From JBNRMR01 sp050942895 (GTDB taxonomy: Bacteria > Bacillota > Clostridia > Christensenellales > UBA1750), in NCBI GenBank assembly GCA_050942895.1, contig JBMNOE010000006.1, positions 1 through 64,000 on the forward strand: a DNA stretch of 64,000 nt. Direction: 5' to 3'. Under the pieces are notes generated by a model. That model had not been told where the DNA came from and ran no database searches. It was given only the letters and a program-made list of their open reading frames with translations. Positions within the stretch are counted from its first letter, which is position 1. Each line of letters begins with the position of its first letter. A program made the translations under genes and the position numbers. Below, one piece after another: positions 23,546 through 32,642 of the stretch.

Positions 23546-25318
23546 ATGAAGGTATCAACCACCACAAGATTATTACTGGTGCTATCAGTACTGGCGCTAT
23601 TGCTGGCGGCCTGCACTCCGGCGCCAAGCCAAGGCGGCGCTACAAATCCTCCGCCCACCACCCAATCGGGAGGCTCGACCACAGCGCAGCCGTCCGCTCC
23701 GGTGCCGGATGCCGGTGATGAAAGCAACTTCTACCCCCCGGGGCAGTATCCCATAGTGAAGGAACAGGAAACCCTCTCTGTGTTCACCTATCTCTTAGGA
23801 ACTAAAATGGACCATGAAACAAACTGGATGACCAAGTTCTACGAGGAAATGACAAATGTGGCGGTCAGGTGGGTTGTGGCTCCGACAGAGCAGTTTATGG
23901 ACAAGCTGAACCTATCCCTTGCCGGAGGAGACCCCCTGGACGTGATCATCTGCGGCGGCAACAGCACCACCGCAGTCAGCATGCCGGTTCTTTTGAAATA
24001 TGCAAATCAGGGCATGATTTTGCCCCTGGAGGATTTGATCGAAAACCATTCCATCTATTTCAAGGAAAGGCTTGATGAGTATCCGGGCTGGCGCGAAGCC
24101 ATCACCACCCCTGAGGGGCATATATATTCATTCCCGTCTTTGAATGAATGCTATCACTGCATGTACTACGGCAAGATGTGGATAAACCAGGAGTTCCTTA
24201 AAAATGTGGGCCTTGATATCCCCACTACCACCGACGAGTTCTACGAAATGCTGGTGGCATTCAGGGATCAGGATGCCAACGGCAACGGCGACCCCACGGA
24301 TGAAATTCCGATGATAGGCGCCACCGACAGCTTCGGCGCGAAGATCGACACATATCTGATGAGCGCGTTCATATATGACGACGGCGAAAACAGGCTTTTC
24401 CTGAGGGATGGAACCGTGACTGCGGCATTCGCTCAGCCCGAATTCCAGGAAGGTCTGCGCTATCTGAACATGCTCTTTGACGAAGGGCTCATCTACAAGG
24501 AGAGCTTTACACAGAACAGAACCACTCGAAACCAGATCAACAGCCAGAAGTATGAGTCTTTGGCAGGCGCCATGCCCAACATTCATCATGGCATAGGCAA
24601 CAGAGGCGAGGGTGAGCCGCAGCGCTGGCTGGAATACATACCGATTGAGCCCCTGGTGGGCCCGGACGGCTTGCAGATCACCCGATATGACTATTATGCG
24701 AAATTCCAGACGATACTCACCTCCGGCATGATGCCCTCCACCTGCAAAAACCCCGAACTGGTTATACGCTGGCTGGATTGGTTCATGAGCGAAGAAGGAA
24801 CCATGACTCTGCTCTATGGCCCGGAAGGCATAGGCAGGGAGATGGCCGAAGAGGGCAGCAAGGGCGTCGACGGCAGCCCTGCTGTGTATAAGCGCATCGT
24901 GATGGAAGAAGAAGACGAATATTCCGGCAACCTGACCTGGGGCCAGCAGTTCCCCAACTACCACACTACGGATATGAAGAACGGGCTGCAGCAGCCCGAT
25001 GATATGCTGGCCGAGGACGGCAGCGGCCTGGAATCGTTCCTATATAAGTACTCCAAGGAGCATTACGAGCCTTATGGCATCGCTCTGGAGGATCTGATAC
25101 CGCCGCTGTTCTACTCGGAAGCTGCCATAAACGAGCAGTCCATGCTGACCACCAACATTAACACATATGTTGAGGAAGCCATCGCCAGGTTTATCATCGG
25201 CGACCTGGATGTGGACAGCGACTGGGATTCATATCTCAAGGAGCTTAATGTCCTTGGTCTGGACAGATATCTGCAGATTGTGCAGGAGACTTATGACGCG
25301 AGCGCATTTTCAAAATAG
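23546..25318 (+). CDS. Extracellular sugar-binding lipoprotein of the first importer
   Basis: This 590-residue lipoprotein has a signal peptide ending LALLLAACTP (lipid-modified Cys21). A Pro/Thr/Ser-rich linker follows, and then a large binding domain of the LipO/YtcQ type (KFYEEMTNVAVRWVV; ARFIIGDLDVDSDWDSYLKE near the C-terminus, a block shared with the second binding protein at 36613). It captures oligosaccharides for the two permeases. ATG 23546 is preferred over 23504 because AAAGGGGAA precedes it and the lipobox falls at the right distance. Confidence 0.92.
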   Translation: MKVSTTTRLLLVLSVLALLLAACTPAPSQGGATNPPPTTQSGGSTTAQPSAPVPDAGDESNFYPPGQYPIVKEQETLSVFTYLLGTKMDHETNWMTKFYEEMTNVAVRWVVAPTEQFMDKLNLSLAGGDPLDVIICGGNSTTAVSMPVLLKYANQGMILPLEDLIENHSIYFKERLDEYPGWREAITTPEGHIYSFPSLNECYHCMYYGKMWINQEFLKNVGLDIPTTTDEFYEMLVAFRDQDANGNGDPTDEIPMIGATDSFGAKIDTYLMSAFIYDDGENRLFLRDGTVTAAFAQPEFQEGLRYLNMLFDEGLIYKESFTQNRTTRNQINSQKYESLAGAMPNIHHGIGNRGEGEPQRWLEYIPIEPLVGPDGLQITRYDYYAKFQTILTSGMMPSTCKNPELVIRWLDWFMSEEGTMTLLYGPEGIGREMAEEGSKGVDGSPAVYKRIVMEEEDEYSGNLTWGQQFPNYHTTDMKNGLQQPDDMLAEDGSGLESFLYKYSKEHYEPYGIALEDLIPPLFYSEAAINEQSMLTTNINTYVEEAIARFIIGDLDVDSDWDSYLKELNVLGLDRYLQIVQETYDASAFSK

Positions 25319-25346
25319 GAAATAGCTCTGTCAAGAGGGAGTTCTT

Positions 25347-25380
25347 GAAAGCTGGGCGGGCCTTCTTGCGCCCGGCTTTC
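25347..25380 (+). promoter_or_regulatory. Intercistronic hairpin between binding protein and GH95 genes
   Basis: GAAAGCTGGGCG (25347-25358) pairs with CGCCCGGCTTTC (25369-25380) with one wobble pair. No T-run follows. It may protect the importer mRNA or reduce read-through into the hydrolase gene. Confidence 0.45.
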
Positions 25381-25412
25381 ATCTACCATACCGACTATAA
25401 TGGAGGGGGAAA

Positions 25413-27677
25413 ATGGTTCAGGAGAATTTGCTTTGGTATCGGCAAAGTGCGCAAAGCTGGCAGCAAGCCCTGCCACTGGGCAATGGGAAAATAGGTGCGA
25501 TGGTCTTTGGGAAGGTCATGGATGAGCGAATCGCCCTTAACGAGGACAGCCTTTATGGCGGCGAGCCCAATAGCAGAGTAAACCCCAGCGCATATGATAC
25601 TTTTGTTAAAACAAGAGAGCTTTTACGTCAGGATAGGATCGAGGAAGCCTTCGAGCTGGCGCAGATGGGTCTCAGCGGAGTGCCGCGTTATTTCGGCCCG
25701 TACATTCCCCTGTGTGATCTTTTCATCCGCTTCTCGCCGCCGAACAACGCGGAGATTGAAAATTACAGGCGCGAGCTGAACATAAGGGACAGCCTTGCAA
25801 GCGTCCATTATACGCAGGGGGGAGCGGAATACAAAAGGCGCTATTTTGTCAGCGAGCCGGACGGCGTTTTATGCGTTCATCTAACCTGCTCCAAGCCGGG
25901 TGGGCTGAATTTTGCAGTAAACCTCATGCGCCGCCCATATGACCCTGGAACCAAGGCCAACGATGATAAAACACTGCTGATGGACGGCTATGCCACCGAC
26001 CGCGGCACCCGTTACAGCGCGGCCGTGCGCGTGGAGACGGCTGACGGAAAGGTGGAGGTTATAGGGGATTGCCTGAAGGTGTCGGGTGCCAGCAGCGCTC
26101 TGGTGCTTCTGGGCGCGGCAACCTCTTTCCGCCACAGCCTGCCGCCATCTGCCTGTTGTCAGGCGGTGATGCGGGCCGCAAGTTCATCGGCGGAAGCGCT
26201 GCTTGAAAGGCACCTTAAGGATGTGCGCCAGCTCTATGACAGCATGAGCTTTAGCCTTGGCGGGTCGGGCTCAAATTTGCCAACGGATGAAAGGCTTGCC
26301 CTTGTTAAGCAGGGTGAAACCGATTTAGGAATGGAAGCGCTGGTGTTTAACTTCGCCCGATATTTGCTTATAGCCTCCAGCCGGCAGGGCAGCACCGCCG
26401 CAAACCTTCAGGGCATCTGGAATGACAGCCATGAGCCGCCATGGGAGTCGGGGTACACGGTCAATATAAATATACAGATGAACTACTGGGCCAGCTGTGC
26501 GGCAGGGCTTGGCCAACTAAGCATGCCTCTGATCGATTTCATCGAAGCATCCCTTGAAAACGGCAGGGAGGCCGCCCGGCAGATGTACGGCTGCAGGGGC
26601 TTTGTCACCCACCATAACATGACCATATGGGGAAATGCAGCGCCCACAGGGGCCAGCGTGTTCATATGGCCCTTTGGAGCGGCATGGCTGTGCCTTCAGG
26701 CATGGGATTATTATGACTATACATTGGACATCGAGTTCTTAAGGGAAAGGGGCTATCCTCTTTTGAGGGAAGCGGCAGAATTCTTCCTGGATTTCCTGAT
26801 AGAGGACGAAAACGGCTGCCTGATCACCGGCATTACCCAGTCGCCGGAGAACAGCTATCGCCTCCCCGATGGGCAGGTCAGCTCCATCGCCCGCACCTGC
26901 ACCATGGATACCGCAATGCTGGCCGCGCTCTTTGACGCCTGCGTCAAGGCCGCAGACGCGCTTAAGACCGATGGGGAGTTTACATCGCAGGTGAAGGCGG
27001 CGCGGGAAAAGCTCCCGCCATATAAAATCGGCTCAAAGGGCCAGCTTCTTGAATGGGCGAAGGAATATGAGGAGGTGGAGCCGGGCCACAGGCATCTGTC
27101 GCATCTTTTCCCGCTGTACCCAGGCAATGAAATCACGCCGGAGGGAACGCCCGAGCTGGCGGATGCATGTCTTAAAAGCATAAACTACAGGCTGGAAAAC
27201 CGTATGGCGTTGATCGGCTGGAGCGCCGCATGGCTGATTTCCCTCAGTGCGCGCCTTGGCATGGCCGAGGAGGCGAGAGCGCATGTGCGGGCTCTTTTGG
27301 AGGGCTCTTTGTATCAAAATCTTCTGGGAATATACCCGCCCAAGATTTTCCAGATAGACGCCAACTTTGGCTATTCAGCGGGGGTGGCGGAGATGCTCTT
27401 ACAAAGCCACGAGGGCTTCCTGCGGCTGCTTCCGGCCCTGCCAAAGGATTGGGCGGCAGGCAGCGTTCGGGGCATTCGCGCCCGCGGCGGCTTGAGCCTG
27501 GACATGGACTGGCAGGAAGGCAAGCTGGGCAGATGCATCATAACGCCTTTGGCGGACGGAAGGTTTTCTGTCAAGGCGGTGGAAGGGCTGGAGATTAAGG
27601 GCGATGTGTCCTGGTCAAAGGAGAAGGATATATGGCATATTGAAGGCAAAAAAGGAGAGCCGGTAACTATCGGTTAA
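25413..27677 (+). CDS. Glycoside hydrolase family 95 (alpha-L-fucosidase/galactosidase type)
   Basis: This 754-residue enzyme has the GH95 N-terminal beta domain (WQQALPLGNGKIGAMVFG) and an (alpha/alpha)6 barrel with the family's active-site motifs. These are VNINIQMNYW near residue 350 (the asparagines that activate the base), SPEN near 477 (general acid Glu), and QIDANFGYSAGVAEMLLQ near 648 (Asp). GH95 enzymes are inverting alpha-1,2-L-fucosidases or alpha-L-galactosidases. There is no signal peptide, so it acts in the cytoplasm on imported oligosaccharides. GGAGGGGGA precedes ATG. It is the last gene of the importer operon and ends at a strong bidirectional terminator. Confidence 0.9.
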   Translation: MVQENLLWYRQSAQSWQQALPLGNGKIGAMVFGKVMDERIALNEDSLYGGEPNSRVNPSAYDTFVKTRELLRQDRIEEAFELAQMGLSGVPRYFGPYIPLCDLFIRFSPPNNAEIENYRRELNIRDSLASVHYTQGGAEYKRRYFVSEPDGVLCVHLTCSKPGGLNFAVNLMRRPYDPGTKANDDKTLLMDGYATDRGTRYSAAVRVETADGKVEVIGDCLKVSGASSALVLLGAATSFRHSLPPSACCQAVMRAASSSAEALLERHLKDVRQLYDSMSFSLGGSGSNLPTDERLALVKQGETDLGMEALVFNFARYLLIASSRQGSTAANLQGIWNDSHEPPWESGYTVNINIQMNYWASCAAGLGQLSMPLIDFIEASLENGREAARQMYGCRGFVTHHNMTIWGNAAPTGASVFIWPFGAAWLCLQAWDYYDYTLDIEFLRERGYPLLREAAEFFLDFLIEDENGCLITGITQSPENSYRLPDGQVSSIARTCTMDTAMLAALFDACVKAADALKTDGEFTSQVKAAREKLPPYKIGSKGQLLEWAKEYEEVEPGHRHLSHLFPLYPGNEITPEGTPELADACLKSINYRLENRMALIGWSAAWLISLSARLGMAEEARAHVRALLEGSLYQNLLGIYPPKIFQIDANFGYSAGVAEMLLQSHEGFLRLLPALPKDWAAGSVRGIRARGGLSLDMDWQEGKLGRCIITPLADGRFSVKAVEGLEIKGDVSWSKEKDIWHIEGKKGEPVTIG

Positions 27678-27710
27678 GCGAAGGCGGCTTAAATCAATCA
27701 GCGAAAAAAG

Positions 27711-27746
27711 AAAACGAGTCTCGTCGGCAGGGTCGAGGCTCGTTTT
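27711..27746. terminator. Bidirectional terminator between GH95 and the CoA-disulfide-reductase-like gene
   Basis: AAAACGAGTCTCG (27711-27723) pairs with CGAGGCTCGTTTT (27734-27746) at 12 of 13 positions, with A-rich and T-rich ends. It separates convergent genes. Confidence 0.75.
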
Positions 27747-27792
27747 AATGCGTCTTTGCTTAAATTTGAAAGGGTTAAAATATATTCGAGTT

Positions 27793-29505
27793 TTATCGGG
27801 CTGTCGCTCCTGCTGCCTTTATGCCGCAGGGATGCAATAGTGAGGAATCGAAATCCTGATCACAGGAGGATGTTTCGTAGAAGCGGTAGCCGCCTGAAAG
27901 GTTTAAGCAATCAAAGCCCTTCTGGGAGAGAATCCGGCAGGCAAGATAGCTGCGCAGGCCGCTCTGGCAGTAGACATATATCTTTTTCGAGGGATCAAGC
28001 TCGCCTATCCGCCCGCGCAGGGAATCGACAGGGATGTGCAAAGAGCCGGTTATGCTGCCTGCTTCGCGTTCCTTGCCGGTGCGGGTGTCCAGAAGGAGGG
28101 CGTCTTTATCGGCCAGCACAGCGGGGATATCATGCCAGTGAAACTGCTTTACTTTGCCCGTTAAAATGTTCTCGATGGCAAAGCCCGCCATGTTCACGGG
28201 ATCCTTAGCGGATGAGAACGGTGGAGCATATGAAAGCTCCAGCTCCGCGATGTCGAAGGCCGTCATGCCAGCGCGGATGGCCGTGGCGAAAACATCGCAG
28301 CGCTTGTCAACGCCCTTCATGCCGATGAGCTGGGCGCCCAAAATACGGCCCGTGCCATTTTCAAAGATGGTCTTTATTGTGATGTTCTCCGCACCGGGGT
28401 AATAGCCGGCGTGGGAAGCGGAAAGGGTCTGCATCTTGTCATAATCAAGGCCGGCAGCTTTGGCCGCACTTTCGTTAAGGCCGGTGCAGGCCACCGTAAG
28501 GTCGAAAAGCTTCAATATGCTGGAGCCCTGTGAGCCCTTGTAGCTGCTCTTTATGCCGCAGATATTATCCGCTGCGATGCGCCCCTGCTTGTTGGCGGGG
28601 CCTGCCAGCGGAATGTATGCGGGAGAGCCAGTGACGAAATTTTTGACCTGTACCGCGTCGCCCACGGCATATATATCAGGGTCGCTGGTGAGCATATGCT
28701 CGTCGGTTATTATTGCGCCTCGGGGGTTGGTCGCTATACCGGCGCTTTTGGCCAGGCCCGTTTCGGGGCGAACCCCCACGGACATTATCGCCATATCGGC
28801 GCTAATATTTCTGCCGCCGTCCAGCTCCACCAAAAGGGAGCCGCCCTCGTCGCGGAAGGCTTTCACCTGGCTGCTCAGCATAAGGGCAACGCCCTTTGAG
28901 CGCAGATAGCTGTGAACCTCGCAGGCTATGTCGTAGTCAAGCTGGCCCAGAAGATGGCCTGCCGCCTCCACAATCGTGACCGCAAGGCCGGCGCGGCTTA
29001 AATTTTCAGCCATCTCAAGGCCGATGAAGCCGCCGCCCACCACCACCGCATTTCTGGGGCTTTCATTCTTTATGTAATCGCTTATTCGGTATGTGTCCGG
29101 AATGGTTCTAAGGGTAAATATCCTGCCGCTGTCTATACCGGGGATCGGGGGCATGACCGGCTCGGCGCCGGGGGAAAGGATCAGCTTGTCATAGCTTTCG
29201 TCATATTCTCTGCCCGTTATAACTTCGCGGACTTTGACAGTCTTTTGCAGCGGGTTGATTGCCACCGCTTCGCTGTTTACCCGCACGTCTATGTTGAAGC
29301 GGCGGTTAAAGCTCCGGGGCGTTTGCAGCGTCAGTTCGTTTTTATCGGTGATTTCCCCGCCGATGTAATACGGCAGGCCGCAGTTGGCATAGGAGATATA
29401 CTCCCCGCGCTCAAGCATGACTATCTGAGCGTCTTCATCCAGCCTGCGCAGGCGTGCCGCAGCGGAAGCGCCTCCGGCTACGCCGCCTATTATTACCGTT
29501 TTCAT
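27793..29505 (-). CDS. CoA-disulfide-reductase-like FAD oxidoreductase fused to a rhodanese domain
   Basis: This 570-residue protein has an FAD-binding Rossmann motif (VIIGGVAGGASAAARLRR), the redox cysteine Cys42 in SYANCGLPYYIGG, an NAD(P)H motif (VVVGGGFIGLEMAENLSRAG) and a second FAD motif (DIYAVGDAV). A C-terminal rhodanese domain (about 470-560) has its active cysteine in VYCQSGLRS. Such fusions reduce CoA disulfide, CoA persulfide or polysulfide. ATG 29505 overlaps the stop of the upstream rhodanese as ATGA. It is the last gene of a thioredoxin - rhodanese - reductase operon, a sulfur/thiol redox unit. Confidence 0.9.
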   Translation of the reverse strand: MKTVIIGGVAGGASAAARLRRLDEDAQIVMLERGEYISYANCGLPYYIGGEITDKNELTLQTPRSFNRRFNIDVRVNSEAVAINPLQKTVKVREVITGREYDESYDKLILSPGAEPVMPPIPGIDSGRIFTLRTIPDTYRISDYIKNESPRNAVVVGGGFIGLEMAENLSRAGLAVTIVEAAGHLLGQLDYDIACEVHSYLRSKGVALMLSSQVKAFRDEGGSLLVELDGGRNISADMAIMSVGVRPETGLAKSAGIATNPRGAIITDEHMLTSDPDIYAVGDAVQVKNFVTGSPAYIPLAGPANKQGRIAADNICGIKSSYKGSQGSSILKLFDLTVACTGLNESAAKAAGLDYDKMQTLSASHAGYYPGAENITIKTIFENGTGRILGAQLIGMKGVDKRCDVFATAIRAGMTAFDIAELELSYAPPFSSAKDPVNMAGFAIENILTGKVKQFHWHDIPAVLADKDALLLDTRTGKEREAGSITGSLHIPVDSLRGRIGELDPSKKIYVYCQSGLRSYLACRILSQKGFDCLNLSGGYRFYETSSCDQDFDSSLLHPCGIKAAGATAR

Positions 29506-29840
29506 GCGCCCACCGCCTTTGCCAGCTCCCCTTTCCACTGGGTAACGCCGCCGATATTGGTGACATCGCTGTAGCCGCTGCGTGAGAGCAGAAGACAGGC
29601 CTGCCCGCTGCGCGCACCGCTGAGACAGTAAACGAATATCTTCGCGCTCTTGTCCGGCACAAAATTATCTATGGCAAAAAGCATGTCAAGGGGAATATGT
29701 ATACTTCCGGGAATGTGGCCGCGGGCGTATTCGCCTTTGGTGCGCACATCTATCAGCGCGATTGAGCTATCGCTTAAAAGCTGCGCTCCGGCGCTTTCCA
29801 TCGAGAGGGACTTCACAGCTTTAGTTCTTCCTAAAAACAC
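29502..29840 (-). CDS. Single-domain rhodanese-like sulfurtransferase
   Basis: This 112-residue protein has the rhodanese landmarks ALIDVRTKGEYARGHIPGS and the persulfide cysteine Cys72 in VYCLSGARSG. It carries sulfane sulfur between acceptors, probably for the reductase next door. GTG 29840 lies three bases after the thioredoxin stop, and the stop overlaps the next start, so the operon is tightly coupled. Confidence 0.9.
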   Translation of the reverse strand: MFLGRTKAVKSLSMESAGAQLLSDSSIALIDVRTKGEYARGHIPGSIHIPLDMLFAIDNFVPDKSAKIFVYCLSGARSGQACLLLSRSGYSDVTNIGGVTQWKGELAKAVGA

Positions 29841-29843
29841 CGC

Positions 29844-30158
29844 TTATTCCTCCAGCATCCTCTTTATTGCCGCCTTGGGCCGAACGCCCGCCGCCGAGGC
29901 CGTGACCTTTCCGTCCTTTATCACCACCAAAGTGGGGATGCTCATTATCTGAAACTGAGCCGCCAGCTCCCGCTCCTCGTCCACGTTCACCTTGCCGACC
30001 TTCACCTTGCCCGAAAGCTCGCCGGCCAACTCTTCCACAATGGGGGAAAGCATCCTGCATGGGCCGCACCATGCTGCCCAAAAGTCTATAAGTACCGGTT
30101 TATCTGAAGAAAGAACCTCATTTTGGAAGTTGTTTTTCGTAATTTCAATTGCTGCCAT
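29844..30158 (-). CDS. trxA: Thioredoxin
   Basis: This 104-residue protein has the canonical active site WCGPC (Cys31, Cys34) in DFWAAWCGPCRM and the cis-proline block SIPTLVVIKDG. It is a general protein disulfide reductant and may serve the peroxiredoxin at 18040. ATG 30158 is chosen because GGAGG lies eight bases upstream; ATG 30164 would be too close. It is the first gene of the sulfur-redox operon. No thioredoxin reductase is encoded in the window. Confidence 0.93.
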   Translation of the reverse strand: MAAIEITKNNFQNEVLSSDKPVLIDFWAAWCGPCRMLSPIVEELAGELSGKVKVGKVNVDEERELAAQFQIMSIPTLVVIKDGKVTASAAGVRPKAAIKRMLEE

Positions 30159-30224
30159 CTTCATTACCTCCAAGGATTATTATAATTTATTATAATCATA
30201 ATATCCCATTAGTTTCAGCTTTTA

Positions 30225-30239
30225 TGTGACAAAATCACA
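30225..30239. promoter_or_regulatory. Crp/Fnr-like palindrome upstream of the thioredoxin operon
   Basis: TGTGACAAAATCACA is a perfect palindrome with a five-base centre. Crp/Fnr sites normally have six bases between TGTGA and TCACA, so spacing is off by one. It lies about 67 bases upstream of trxA and 15 bases from the convergent-side lipoprotein stop. Confidence 0.35.
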
Positions 30240-30253
30240 GACCGGAAGCAGCG

Positions 30254-31525
30254 CTATCTTATCGAGACGGAGCTGACGGCAAAGCCATAGTTGGACAATT
30301 CGCTGGGGATGATTGTCACCAGCAGATTAGCTGAGATATCCCCGGTGACGGCGACGACGAATATCAGGTTTTCACCGTCGATGGCATATTCTCTTATTTC
30401 CGCCTGATCAAGACTCTCAGGCTCTAAAAATGTAAAGCCGTTTTCGCCCTGTTTGACCATCGTCTCATAGCCTTCGGGAAGGTCGGGCAGGCCATCGCCC
30501 GGATCGGCGAAAATGTCCAGATATAATATGAGAATGTCATCATTCAGCATGAACACGCCCTCGTCGGTGAGGGTGGCGCCGTTCAGCCGGCTGCCCTGCT
30601 GCCCCGCCAAAACCCACAAAAGCCTCCAGACGGTTTCGGCGTTTGGAGCGCCGGCGATGTTATACTCCATATGAAGGCAGGTGAGGGCTGCGGCGGAGAT
30701 CATCGGCTCCAGGTCGTCCAGGGCTTCCTCGGCGCTGTAGCCGAAGTACTCATCCAGATCCTCCATGGCGAAGTATTCCTCCTGAGGAGGGTCTGAGGGC
30801 CGCGGCTCCGGCGGCGTTTCAGTTGCTTCGGCGGTTGTTTTTTCCGGAGAGGCAGAGGGTGATGGTGTGGGCTGGGCGCTGTCGGAGGCGATGCTTTTGG
30901 GCACAAGGGATATCAGCCGGCAGCCAAAAGGAGCCCCGGAGTCAATCCTCACGGTGATCTCGTAGTCGCCAATATCATTTTGGGCGCCGGTTGAGGAAAG
31001 GGTGGAGATAAGATCCGCGTGCAGCAGTATATCGCCGCTTTCTTTTTCATTTATGCTTTTTATGGCGAAGGACATCTCGGAGGAAAGGGCGCCCTTTTGG
31101 GGTGTTTTGAATGTGATGACGCCATCCTTCTCCCAAACCTCGCCCTCCAGGCTGTATATGCCCGGATATTCGCCTAAAGCGTAAAGATCGCCGTAAATGG
31201 AAATCAGATCCTCTTTTTTGATGGTGTAATTATCGCTCAAGTCCGAGGTGAAGGGGCTGTTGCTGTCGGCTAAGACGCTGCTTCTTAAAAGGGCGCTGAT
31301 ATGGTGTGAAAAGAAGTATTCGTCGGGCTGTTCGCTGAAGCCAAGGCGGACATCATAGGCCAGGGCTTCTGCGGCTGAATTTAAAAGGGGCCTTGCAGCC
31401 TGAAGATTGAGGCTCTGCTTGGTCGGCGTAGCCTGAGATACCGGCATGGATGAACAGGCCGCCACCGATATTGCAGCTAAAGCCAGCAGGCACCCCGCCA
31501 AAAGTTTGCGCAAATATTTCGTCAT
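30254..31525 (-). CDS. Lipoprotein of unknown function
   Basis: This 423-residue protein has a lipoprotein signal peptide (LALAAISVAACSS, Cys24). A first domain of about 190 residues is joined by a Pro/Ser/Thr/Glu-rich linker (near residues 210-250) to a second domain. The second domain contains EYFAMEDLDEYFGYSAEEAL, and it ends with beta strands (FVVAVTGDISANLLVTIIPS). It is secreted and membrane-anchored. I do not recognise either domain. GGGAGGGCG precedes ATG. It stands alone, divergent from the histidine kinase at 31701. Confidence 0.7.
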   Translation of the reverse strand: MTKYLRKLLAGCLLALAAISVAACSSMPVSQATPTKQSLNLQAARPLLNSAAEALAYDVRLGFSEQPDEYFFSHHISALLRSSVLADSNSPFTSDLSDNYTIKKEDLISIYGDLYALGEYPGIYSLEGEVWEKDGVITFKTPQKGALSSEMSFAIKSINEKESGDILLHADLISTLSSTGAQNDIGDYEITVRIDSGAPFGCRLISLVPKSIASDSAQPTPSPSASPEKTTAEATETPPEPRPSDPPQEEYFAMEDLDEYFGYSAEEALDDLEPMISAAALTCLHMEYNIAGAPNAETVWRLLWVLAGQQGSRLNGATLTDEGVFMLNDDILILYLDIFADPGDGLPDLPEGYETMVKQGENGFTFLEPESLDQAEIREYAIDGENLIFVVAVTGDISANLLVTIIPSELSNYGFAVSSVSIR

Positions 31526-31700
31526 TTAAGCGCCCTCCCTTCAAGACTGTGGAAAAAGCCGATAAAGACCCATGTTTTTATTATATCATCAAAGGATATT
31601 ATGTGAAAGATTGTCTTTCATACTTAGTAAGTGGTATACTAAACAGTGGATGACAGAGCGAAAGCTTACAGAGAAACAAGGCAAGATAATGGGTGATGAT

Positions 31701-32588
31701 ATGAAAAAACGGCGGGAAATAAGCGTTGAAAAGACGGCCCGGCTTGCCTGGGTGTTGAATTTTATTGAAATAGGAGTATTGCTGGGAATAGTCATACTCG
31801 CCTTTCAGCCGGGGCTTGAAACACATGTGCAAAGCGTTAAACTTATCGCCTTGGCGGCGGGCGTGCTGCTTATGGCCAACAATATGATAAACCTTCACCT
31901 GAATAACAAATGGGTTATGGCGGACCAGCAATACGATATGCTAAGAGACGCCCTAGGCCATGTAGAGCTTTTGAACGCAGAGCTTCGCAGCCAAAAGCAC
32001 GACTTTATGAACCATCTTCAGGTGGTGTTAAGCCTGGTGGAGATGAACCATGACGAAGAAGCCCGGGGGTACATAGAAAAGATTCATGGGGATATGCAGA
32101 GCAAGTCGCTTTCGGTGAGAACGCTTAAGCCCGCTGTCAACGCGCTCCTTCAGGCGAAGCTGGCGGATTGCGAGAAGCGGGGCATTCAGGCGGAGCTAAG
32201 AATCACATCCAGTTGGCGCAGTCTGCCCATAGAGGAATGGGAGATGTGCCGCGTGCTGGGCAATATTATCGACAATGCCATGGAAGCGCTGAAGCTTACC
32301 GCTGAGCCCAAGCTTGAGATTGAGCTGTATGAGGATTTGTCGGGCTATGGCTTTAAAATATCCAACAACGGGCCTATCATTCCCCAGAACACTCTGGATA
32401 GAATATGGCTGAGAGGTTTTTCCACCAGAGCTCCGGAGGGGGGCATGGGCCTTTACATCGTCCGCAGCATAATGCTAAGGGGTAAGGGAACTGTGGAGGC
32501 GGAATCAACCCACGAAAAAACGACATTCTCAGGCTATCTTCCCCTTGCCCCGGAGCTCTCGGCGGAAAACCTGCCGGACATCCCCTAA
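31701..32588 (+). CDS. Orphan sensor histidine kinase with Spo0B-type dimerisation domain
   Basis: This protein of about 295 residues has two membrane helices near its N-terminus (LAWVLNFIEIGVLLGIVILA and LIALAAGVLLMANNMI). A Spo0B-type phosphorylation helix follows (LRSQKHDFMNHLQVVLSLVE, phosphohistidine in QKHDF). The HATPase domain has the N box NIIDNAMEAL and the G box GGMGLYIVRSIM. This is the architecture of CitA/DcuS/AgrC-type kinases, but with almost no external loop. ATG 31701 has GGGTGAT five bases upstream; upstream starts at 31650 and 31689 are weaker. No response regulator gene is adjacent. Confidence 0.85.
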   Translation: MKKRREISVEKTARLAWVLNFIEIGVLLGIVILAFQPGLETHVQSVKLIALAAGVLLMANNMINLHLNNKWVMADQQYDMLRDALGHVELLNAELRSQKHDFMNHLQVVLSLVEMNHDEEARGYIEKIHGDMQSKSLSVRTLKPAVNALLQAKLADCEKRGIQAELRITSSWRSLPIEEWEMCRVLGNIIDNAMEALKLTAEPKLEIELYEDLSGYGFKISNNGPIIPQNTLDRIWLRGFSTRAPEGGMGLYIVRSIMLRGKGTVEAESTHEKTTFSGYLPLAPELSAENLPDIP

Positions 32589-32642
32589 AACAGAGGGCTT
32601 CGGCCCTTTAATAGCCCAGAACGCGAAAGTTGGAGGAAAAAG

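Noticed and set aside
24128..24964. 278-residue minus-strand frame inside the binding-protein gene
   Set aside because: It is the antisense of a lipoprotein gene with signal peptide and family motifs, caused by codon bias.
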